A stretch of DNA of 64,000 nucleotides from Mycobacterium sp. 1081908.1. Its GTDB lineage: Bacteria > Actinomycetota > Actinomycetes > Mycobacteriales > Mycobacteriaceae. Positions 58,693 to 64,000 of the stretch are shown here, one piece after another (the stretch's first letter is position 1; every line of letters starts with the position of its first letter). Both the position numbers and the translations under genes were made by a program. Location of the stretch: assembly GCF_001673535.1 (NCBI RefSeq), contig NZ_LZLY01000158.1:19232-83231 (forward strand), in the 5' to 3' direction. The notes under the pieces are model-generated. The model ran no database searches. It worked only from the letters and a program-made list of their open reading frames with translations, and was not told the origin of the DNA.

Positions 58693-59096
58693 CGCGCCGC
58701 TCCTTCCGGCTCGGGGTACCAGCGGCGGACGTCGCCGGGCGTCGACACCGCCGCACGGTTGAACACGAAGCGGCAGCCGGGCTGCGTCGCGTGGGCGGCG
58801 TTGACGATCGACTCGAAAAGCAGCGTGTTGCTCGCGACCAGGCGGATCCCGGCCCCGATCAGCACCGCGTCGTAGCGCTTGGCTGCCAGCCATCGGCGGG
58901 CTTTTTCGGCGCCCGTCGTGCCGAAGTCGACGAGGCAGTTGTCAACGTCGTAGCCGGCCGCGCGCAACGCCGCGACGTTGTCGTCGTTGGCGGCCCGCAG
59001 CGTGTCCCTGGACAGACCCGGGAACTGGGCGAAATCCGGTGCCGAGTAATCGATCACATCGGGATCGAGCCCAATCTGGATGACGGTCACGGTCAT
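58689..59096 (-). CDS. Small protein of unknown function, first gene of the monooxygenase operon
   Basis: A 135-residue soluble protein starting MTVTVIQIGLDPDVIDYSAP. It contains a Rossmann-like middle (RYDAVLIGAGIRL near residue 77) and conserved-looking FVFNRAAVST near the end. I recall similar small proteins beside TetR genes, but cannot name the family. The ATG at 59096 is preferred to one nine codons upstream because the latter would fall into the operator region. It is coupled to the monooxygenase (4-bp overlap). Confidence 0.75.
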   Translation of the reverse strand: MTVTVIQIGLDPDVIDYSAPDFAQFPGLSRDTLRAANDDNVAALRAAGYDVDNCLVDFGTTGAEKARRWLAAKRYDAVLIGAGIRLVASNTLLFESIVNAAHATQPGCRFVFNRAAVSTPGDVRRWYPEPEGAAR

Positions 59097-59118
59097 GGCG
59101 GGCTCCCCACGAATCGAT

Positions 59119-59177
59119 TTCAACAGTTGTTGAACTCAACGCTAGGCGCGCGTGCTGGCGGTGTCAACAGTTGTTGA
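59119..59177. promoter_or_regulatory. Two TCAACA-GT-TGTTGA operators between divergent genes
   Basis: TTCAACAGTTGTTGAA at 59119-59134 and TCAACAGTTGTTGA at 59164-59177 share the same dyad, centre to centre 44 bp apart (about four helical turns). They lie within the 94-bp gap between the 59096 gene and the TetR gene at 59191, so each probably covers one of the two promoters. Confidence 0.88.
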
Positions 59178-59190
59178 ATACAATTTCGCC

Positions 59191-59748
59191 ATGCCAACGA
59201 AGACCCGCGACGGGCAGGCCACCCGTGCGACGATCCTGAGCGCCGCGCGGGCGCAGTTCGCCGCCCGCGGCTTCGAGCGGACCACCATCCGCTCGATCGC
59301 GTCGGAGGCCGGCTTCGATCCCGCGCTAGTCATGCATTACTTCGGCAGCAAGGCCGACCTTTTCGCCGAGGTCTCGCGGCTCGAGGTCACCTTTCCCGAC
59401 CTCTCCGGTGTCGAACCCGAGCGGATGGCGGACCTGCTGGTGCCGCTGCTGGTCAAGGTGTGGGACCCGGACGGATCCTTCCTGCCGCTGCTGCGCGCGG
59501 CCGCGACCAATCGCGCCGCGGCCGACGCGCTGCTGGAGGTGTTCGCCGAGCAGGTGGCCCCGGCGCTGGCCGCCGTCACTCCCGACCGCGCCGCCGAGCG
59601 GGCCGCGATGGTGGGCTCGCAGGTGCTGGGCATCGCGATGGCCCGCTACGTCGTCGGGGTGCCGGCGCTGGTCGGGATGGACGACGCGACGCTGACCGCG
59701 TGGCTGCGACCGGTGCTCGCGCGCTACCTGACGGGTGCCGCGCCGTAG
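59191..59748 (+). CDS. TetR-family regulator of the monooxygenase operon
   Basis: A 185-residue TetR protein: MPTKTRDGQATRATIL at the start, helix-turn-helix TTIRSIASEAGFDPALVMHYFGSKADLF at about residues 30-57 (the MHYF form), then an all-helical domain of the TetR_C type ending in WLRPVLARYL. It very probably represses the divergent two-gene monooxygenase operon and itself through the twin operators. The ATG at 59191 is chosen over an upstream one inside the operator. A 13-codon remnant of an Rv1558-like gene begins 10 bp after its stop. Confidence 0.9.
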   Translation: MPTKTRDGQATRATILSAARAQFAARGFERTTIRSIASEAGFDPALVMHYFGSKADLFAEVSRLEVTFPDLSGVEPERMADLLVPLLVKVWDPDGSFLPLLRAAATNRAAADALLEVFAEQVAPALAAVTPDRAAERAAMVGSQVLGIAMARYVVGVPALVGMDDATLTAWLRPVLARYLTGAAP

Positions 59749-59758
59749 AGTCGGTGAC

Positions 59759-59800
59759 ATGCCTCTTACAGGTGAATACGCACCGTCGCCCTGGGAGTGA
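59759..59800 (+). pseudogene. Truncated 5' end of the Rv1558-like gene
   Basis: Fourteen codons, MPLTGEYAPSPWE then a stop, repeat the first 12 residues of the intact gene at 61818. The first 39 bp differ from the intact gene mainly at synonymous positions (CCT/CCG, GCA/GCG, TCG/AGC), and 17 bp (59765-59781) are identical to 61824-61840. It marks the left end of an insertion. Confidence 0.9.
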
Positions 59801-59952
59801 ATCGAGGTCGCGTAAGGGGTGCAAACTTCGAGCGGAGTCTTCGGCTTTAGGTTCGAATCGCGCGAGGACACGACTCCGAACTCACCTTTAGTGTCGGCCT
59901 ATTCGGCTAGGCTAGGCCGGCCCAAAAGATGGAAACGCGCGATTGGGGACTG

Positions 59953-61002
59953 ATGGCTACGACTATCGCAATGTTCAACAACAAGGGCGGCGTGAGCAAG
60001 ACGACCACCTGCTTCAACTTGGGGTGGATGTTGGCCTCCCAAGGCAGGAAGGTAATCCTGGTCGATGCGGACCCTCAGTGCAATCTGACCGGTATGGTCT
60101 TGGACCTGAGCGGTGAAGATGCGCTTGATGACTTTTACAAGAGTAATCCTGGCCGAAACCTGAAAGATGCTCTGGAACCAGCGTTCAAGTCCCAACCGAA
60201 GCCCCTCGCTGCTGTCGACTGCATCGAAGTCCCTGGGCGAGAAGGTCTATTCTAAATTCCGGGCCACGTAGCTCTTGCCGAGGACGAAACGTCGCTTGGT
60301 ATTGCGCAGCAGTTATCCGAGTCGCTTCAAGGGCTTCGCAATCAACCGGGGAGCTTCCGGCACCTTTTTAGGCTGACGGCGGACAAGTACGACGCTGATT
60401 GCGTGATCCTCGACCTCAGCCCTGGTTTGGGCGCGGTAAATCAGAATTTAGTAGCAACCGCGGACTATTTTATGGTGCCCTGCAGCCCCGACGTGTTTTC
60501 TGTGATGGCGATCGACTCGCTTTCGCGTGTCGTGCCTAGATGGATCAATTGGGCGGAGCGCGCGGCAAACTTGGAGGTGCTCGCCGACGCTGATTACCCG
60601 TTCGTTGCCCCCAATCTCAAGTTTCTCGGTGTCGTAGTGCAGCGGTTTCGCTTAAAGAGCGGTAAGCCTACGAAGGCGTTTCAGAAGTACTTCGATAAAT
60701 TGAATGACGCGATCTCGGACACCTTGGTGCCGGCGCTCGAAGGGGCTGGGGCCATGCTGCCGGAGCAGGCGTACCGAGACGTTGGTATGGACGATCATTT
60801 CGTTCTGGCCGAAATTCCCGACTTCAACACCCTGATCGCTCACTCTCAGCAGGAGAGGAAGCCAGTCTTCACTTTGACGCAGGCAGAAGTAGGTCGCGCG
60901 GGAAAGTTGTGGGGAAACCAGGAAGCCAATATTGACAGCTTCCGCGAGACCTTTACAGAGCTTGCAAAGCGCGTGGAGTCACTGACCGAGTCTGAGGTCT
61001 AG
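59953..61002 (+). pseudogene. ParA/Soj-type ATPase interrupted by one in-frame stop
   Basis: A deviant Walker-A ATPase of 349 codons. The N-terminal part has FNNKGGVSKTTT (residues 8-19) and LVDADPQCNLTGM; the reading frame stops at codon 101 (TAA 60253-60255, after EGLF) and continues in the same frame with IPGHVALAEDETSLGIAQQL, then the Walker-B-like VILDLSPGLGAVNQN near residue 150. No frameshift is needed: a single base change of a Leu codon would explain it. A full-length product would resemble the ParA family but with Ser in place of Gly in the P-loop. Readthrough or reinitiation at the GTG at 60400 is possible. The HEPN gene starts 8 bp downstream. Confidence 0.85.
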
Positions 61003-61009
61003 CTCCCCG

Positions 61010-61606
61010 ATGGCGACGCCTCGATTCGCTCAGTTCGCTGCCAATATTTCACGGGCACGGGAACTGGTTGGATTGGGCCAAGCGCTGTCCGGCCTCACAC
61101 CCCTCGACTTGACGGACGTGTATCGCGCTGCGCTCGTACAGGCCGTTGCGGCGCTCGACGCCTATGTCCACGACGTTGTTCTGGACCGGGCCGTCGAAAT
61201 CGTGATGGGCGTCCGGCCTGGGGGTAGCAACACAAAGGTGGGCCTACACTTCGGCGCGGTTAGTGATCTCATCTCAGCGCCGAACACTCTTGAGTTGCAG
61301 ATGAGATCGAAGGTTCTCGTAAACGAGCGCTTGAGCATGGAAACTTTTCAAAAGCCGGATGACATCGCGAAGGCATTCGCGATGGTCGGTATCGGGGCGA
61401 TCTGGTCATCCGCCTTTGGACAGAGCGGTGCGGAGCCCGCGAAGATTGCGTTGAGCGTTGTCGTCCGTCGCCGGAATCAGATAGCCCACCGGTGCGATAT
61501 GGATCCAAGCGCCGTATCCACATACCTAGCTCTGTCAGATGCTGATGCGTCAGACGCGATCGACACGGTGGAACGCACCGTCACAGCTTTGGACAGTCTT
61601 CTTTAG
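61010..61606 (+). CDS. HEPN-domain protein (RiboL-PSP-HEPN-like), putative RNase
   Basis: A 198-residue all-helical protein. The C-terminal half has VVRRRNQIAHRCDMDPS with the HEPN R-x4-H active site (Arg155, Asn156, His160), the signature of HEPN ribonucleases in toxin, abortive-infection and anti-phage systems. The N-terminal region (DVYRAALVQAVAALDAYVHDVVLDRAVEI) fits the RiboL-PSP-HEPN type. It starts 8 bp after the parA stop, so the two were one operon. I infer an RNA-cleaving effector controlled by the ParA-type ATPase; no literature system is claimed. Codon use is AT-richer than its neighbours. Confidence 0.75.
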   Translation: MATPRFAQFAANISRARELVGLGQALSGLTPLDLTDVYRAALVQAVAALDAYVHDVVLDRAVEIVMGVRPGGSNTKVGLHFGAVSDLISAPNTLELQMRSKVLVNERLSMETFQKPDDIAKAFAMVGIGAIWSSAFGQSGAEPAKIALSVVVRRRNQIAHRCDMDPSAVSTYLALSDADASDAIDTVERTVTALDSLL

Positions 61607-61817
61607 GTTCCGTTTGTGGCAGTTGCCTCGATAACCGGGGTAGAGGCGGTTTACCAGGCCGCGAGCCCTGATGGACTCTGGTTGGCGGCCGAACCAAAGC
61701 TCAAGTGAAGGTGCATGCTCCCAGTCTGTGTGGCTTTGAAAACGACGTCGCTTGGGGGGAATAAACAGTTGACATCTCCCAAAGTGCCTGACCTGCAACG
61801 GGAGTAGGGTTCTTGCC

Positions 61818-62255
61818 ATGCCGCTTACAGGTGAATACGCGCCGAGCCCCTGGGATTGGTCGCGCGAACAAGCCGACAAATACGCCGCGTCCGGCGGAAC
61901 CGAGGCCGCGGACATGAAGGGGAAACCCATCATCCTGCTGACCACGGTCGGGGCCAAGACCGGCAAAATCCGCAAGACCCCGCTCATGCGCGTCGAGCAC
62001 GACGGCGAGTATGCCGTCGTCGCCTCGCTGGGCGGGGCCCCGAAGCACCCCGTTTGGTACCACAACATCAAGAAAAACCCTCGCGTCGAGCTGCAGGACG
62101 GCGCCGTCACCCGCGATTACGACGCCCGCGAGGTTTTCGGCGACGAGAAGGCCACCTGGTGGGAGCGTGCCGTCGAGGCGTGGCCCGACTACGCCGAGTA
62201 CCAGAAAAAGACCGACCGCCAGATCCCGGTGTTCGTGCTCACGCCGGTCAGCTGA
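61818..62255 (+). CDS. F420-dependent nitroreductase (Ddn family), Rv1558-like
   Basis: A 145-residue split-barrel deazaflavin enzyme of the FDOR-A/Ddn group (Rv1558 is 148 residues as I recall). Family features: the short N-terminal MPLTGEYAPSPW, then GKPIILLTTVGAKTGKIRKTPLMRVEHDGEYAVVASLGGAPKHPVWYHNI, the core F420-binding block from residue about 33 to 83, and the C-terminal EYQKKTDRQIPVFVLTP. It transfers hydride from reduced F420 to quinones or nitro compounds near the membrane. Its first codons are duplicated at 59759. ilvA follows 23 bp later. Confidence 0.92.
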   Translation: MPLTGEYAPSPWDWSREQADKYAASGGTEAADMKGKPIILLTTVGAKTGKIRKTPLMRVEHDGEYAVVASLGGAPKHPVWYHNIKKNPRVELQDGAVTRDYDAREVFGDEKATWWERAVEAWPDYAEYQKKTDRQIPVFVLTPVS

Positions 62256-62278
62256 GGGCGGCATGGGACCATTGATCG

Positions 62279-63559
62279 GTGTCCGCTGAACTGAGCCAGA
62301 GCCCGAGCAGGTCGCCGCTGTCCGCGGCCGACATTGACGCGGCGGCGCAGCGAATCGCCCCGGTGGTCACGCCCACCCCGCTGCAGCCGAGCGATCGGCT
62401 GTCGGCGATCACCGGCGCGCAGGTCTACCTCAAGCGCGAAGACCTGCAGGTGGTGCGCTCCTACAAGCTGCGCGGCGCGTACAACCTGCTGGTGCAGCTC
62501 TCCGCGGAGGAGCTGGACGCCGGCGTCGTGTGCTCGTCGGCGGGCAACCACGCGCAGGGCTTCGCCTACGCCTGCCGCGCGCTCGGGGTGCACGGCCGCG
62601 TCTACGTGCCGGCCAAGACCCCCAAACAAAAGCGCGACCGAATCCGCTACCACGGCGGGGAGTTCATCGAGCTGATCGTGGGTGGGTCGACCTACGACCT
62701 GGCCGCCGAGGCGGCGCTCGACGACGTCCGACGCACCGGCGCCACGCTGGTGCCGCCCTACGACGACCCGCGCACCATGGCTGGGCAGGGCACCATCGCG
62801 CTGGAGCTCCTCGACCAACTCGACGAGGAGCCCGACCTGGTCGTGGTCCCGGTGGGTGGCGGCGGCTGCATCTCCGGCATCACCACCTACCTGGCCGAAC
62901 GGACGACGAACACCGCGGTCCTCGGCGTCGAGCCCGCCGGCGCCGCGGCCATGATGGCCGCGCTGGCCGCCGGCGAGCCGGTGACGCTGAACCACGTCGA
63001 CCAGTTCGTCGACGGCGCCGCGGTGGAACGGGCGGGGACCCTGACCTATGCCGCGCTGGCCGCCGCCGGTGACATGGTGTCGATCACCGCGGTCGACGAG
63101 GGCGCGGTGTGCACGGCAATGCTGGACCTGTATCAGAACGAGGGCATCATCGCCGAGCCGGCGGGCGCGCTGTCGGTCGCGGGCCTGCTGGAGGCGAACG
63201 TCGAGCCCGGGTCCACGGTGGTATGCCTCATCTCGGGCGGCAACAACGACGTGTCGCGCTACGGCGAGGTGCTGGAGCGCTCGCTGGTGCACCTCGGCCT
63301 CAAGCACTACTTCCTGGTGGACTTCCCGCAGGAGCCCGGCGCCCTGCGCCGGTTCCTCGACGAGGTGCTCGGCCCCAACGACGACATCACGCTGTTCGAG
63401 TACGTCAAGCGCAACAACCGGGAGACCGGTGAGGCGCTGGTCGGGATCGAACTGGGATCGGCCGCGGGTCTGGACGGGCTGATGGCGCGGATGCGGGCGA
63501 CGGAAATTCACGTCGAGGCCCTCGAGCCGGGCTCGCCGGCCTACCGCTACCTCCTGTAG
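62279..63559 (+). CDS. ilvA: Threonine ammonia-lyase (threonine dehydratase)
   Basis: PLP enzyme of 426 residues (429 in Rv1559) that converts threonine to 2-oxobutanoate, first step of isoleucine synthesis. The PLP lysine lies in VRSYKLRGAYNLL near residue 65; SSAGNHAQGFAYACR (about 87) and the phosphate-binding VVPVGGGGCISGITTYL (about 195) are intact. The C-terminal ACT-like regulatory region (HYFLVDFPQEPGALRRFLDE near 345) is the short form and would allow isoleucine feedback. The GTG at 62279 follows the Ddn-like gene by 23 bp. Confidence 0.95.
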   Translation: MSAELSQSPSRSPLSAADIDAAAQRIAPVVTPTPLQPSDRLSAITGAQVYLKREDLQVVRSYKLRGAYNLLVQLSAEELDAGVVCSSAGNHAQGFAYACRALGVHGRVYVPAKTPKQKRDRIRYHGGEFIELIVGGSTYDLAAEAALDDVRRTGATLVPPYDDPRTMAGQGTIALELLDQLDEEPDLVVVPVGGGGCISGITTYLAERTTNTAVLGVEPAGAAAMMAALAAGEPVTLNHVDQFVDGAAVERAGTLTYAALAAAGDMVSITAVDEGAVCTAMLDLYQNEGIIAEPAGALSVAGLLEANVEPGSTVVCLISGGNNDVSRYGEVLERSLVHLGLKHYFLVDFPQEPGALRRFLDEVLGPNDDITLFEYVKRNNRETGEALVGIELGSAAGLDGLMARMRATEIHVEALEPGSPAYRYLL

Positions 63560-63568
63560 CCAATAGGT

Positions 63569-64000
63569 ATGGGTCAACCCGGCTTCGGCGTGGTCAGCGC
63601 CGGCACCGTGGTGGTTCTGGTGCTGCTCACGGGGGCGGCGATCTGGGTCGGGCGGTGCGGGCTTGCGCTGCGCCGACTGTGGGCGCGGGTGTCCGGTGCC
63701 GAGGTGATCGGCCGGGCACTGACCTGGGCGCGCGACCGGGTCAGCGCGAGGGGATGGCCGTTGGCCGCCCGGTTGCCCGCGGACGAGGTCGCCGGTGTGG
63801 CGCTGCTCCTGGGGTTCGTCGTGGTGGCGGCTCTCGCGGTGGGCTTCACCGAGGTCCTCGACGACGTGCTCGAGGGCGACGGCATCGCGGGAATCGACCA
63901 ACCCGCGGCACGGTGGCTCGCAACCCACCGCGATCTGTGGCTCACCACGACGCTGCGGGTGGTCACCGCCGGAGGCGATCCCCTGTTCCTTACCGCGCTC
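63569..64000 (+). CDS. PAP2-superfamily membrane phosphatase (3'-truncated by window edge)
   Basis: The first 144 codons of a membrane protein: ATG 63569, a helix GVVSAGTVVVLVLLTGAAIWV at residues 7-27, a second helix VAGVALLLGFVVVAALAVGF near 71-90, then LEGDGIAGIDQPAARWLATHRD and TLRVVTAGGDPLFLTA, a pattern typical just before the catalytic motifs of PAP2/undecaprenyl-pyrophosphatase-like enzymes. The catalytic KxxxxxxRP and PSGH motifs would lie beyond the window. It begins 9 bp after ilvA. Confidence 0.8.
   Translation, partial: MGQPGFGVVSAGTVVVLVLLTGAAIWVGRCGLALRRLWARVSGAEVIGRALTWARDRVSARGWPLAARLPADEVAGVALLLGFVVVAALAVGFTEVLDDVLEGDGIAGIDQPAARWLATHRDLWLTTTLRVVTAGGDPLFLTAL

Larger units (their letters stand above)
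59801..61817 (+). mobile_element. 2-kb genomic island (ParA/HEPN) inserted at the 5' end of an Rv1558-like gene
   Basis: The sequence between the duplicated gene starts is clearly less GC-rich than its surroundings and uses A/T-ending codons. It carries a disrupted parA and an intact HEPN gene. No integrase or transposase is present, so it would be non-autonomous or a remnant. The left 140 bp hold no gene. The right 210 bp (61607-61817) hold no convincing gene; a 30-codon GTG frame at 61616-61708 may be a fragment. TTGACA (61769-61774) and TAGGGT (61805-61810) upstream of the restored gene may give it a new promoter. Confidence 0.75.

Noticed and set aside
59807..59874. tRNA-like segment at the left island edge: GTCGCGT/ACACGAC could pair as an acceptor stem around GGTTCGAATC.
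   Set aside because: The T-stem does not pair, the length is short (68 nt) and no anticodon arm forms. It may be a decayed tRNA fragment but cannot be supported.
61616..61708. 30-codon GTG frame after the HEPN gene.
   Set aside because: No ribosome-binding site and no recognisable family; possibly a fragment of island DNA.
59801..61817. Plasmid partition locus (ParAB) interpretation of the island.
   Set aside because: The second gene encodes an HEPN-like protein, not ParB, and no iterated centromere-like repeats are visible.

Overview
The window is high-GC DNA from a slow-growing, non-tuberculous Mycobacterium. The gene content and order follow, as far as I recall it, the Mycobacterium tuberculosis H37Rv interval Rv1516c to Rv1559: glycolipid locus with fadD25-mmpL12-pks5, then ileS, dinX, ansA, lspA, an rluD-like gene, glbN, two short-chain dehydrogenases, dnaE1, fadD11, plsB1, an Rv1558-like gene and ilvA. 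Species cannot be named from the sequence alone. All H37Rv equivalences are from memory of gene order and protein family, not from an alignment.

Region 1 (1-22201) is a glycolipid locus of the lipooligosaccharide/acyltrehalose type: three glycosyltransferase types (GT4, GT2, two UGT-like GT1 copies and a WbbL2-like GT2), a GAP/Sap-type membrane protein, a WS/DGAT-like acyltransferase, the fatty acyl-AMP ligase FadD25, the transporter MmpL12, a sugar/lipid O-methyltransferase, one PapA acyltransferase and one complete Pks5-type polyketide synthase. FadD would activate the fatty acid, Pks5 would elongate it to a methyl-branched chain, PapA would esterify it to the sugar core, the GTs and methyltransferase would decorate the glycan and MmpL12/GAP would export it. 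The two GT1 genes share a perfect 232-bp inverted repeat, a sign of gene conversion.

Region 2 (22202-30853) has a 1-kb intergenic space, an AhpD-like protein, a nitronate-monooxygenase-like protein with its TetR regulator, and two clear cis-regulatory RNAs: an M-box magnesium riboswitch before the small Rv1535-like gene (with an unannotated 26-codon upstream ORF carrying a strong ribosome-binding site) and an ultrashort T-box leader before ileS with a visible Shine-Dalgarno sequestrator. A single-pass Pro/Gln-rich repeat protein follows.

Region 3 (30873-48128) is mostly housekeeping (dinX, ansA, lspA, rluD-like, glbN, SDRs, dnaE1), but carries an intact tetR-mmpS-mmpL operon beside dnaE1. 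It resembles the TbD1 mmpS6/mmpL6 locus but is inverted and displaced relative to M. tuberculosis.

Region 4 (48174-64000) mixes accessory genes (HxlR regulator and a DUF302-like/hydrolase operon; a MerR regulator with a perfect operator and a metallo-beta-lactamase/flavin-oxidase operon; an FAD monooxygenase operon facing a TetR gene across two identical operators) with fadD11-plsB1, an Rv1558-like F420 enzyme, ilvA and a partial PAP2 phosphatase. Between the TetR gene and the Rv1558-like gene sits a 2-kb AT-richer island, flanked by a duplicated 5' end of the Rv1558-like gene, encoding a ParA-type ATPase broken by a single in-frame stop and a HEPN-domain protein with an intact RNxxxH motif. 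This ParA/HEPN pair is the best candidate for an undescribed mobile defence or toxin module here.
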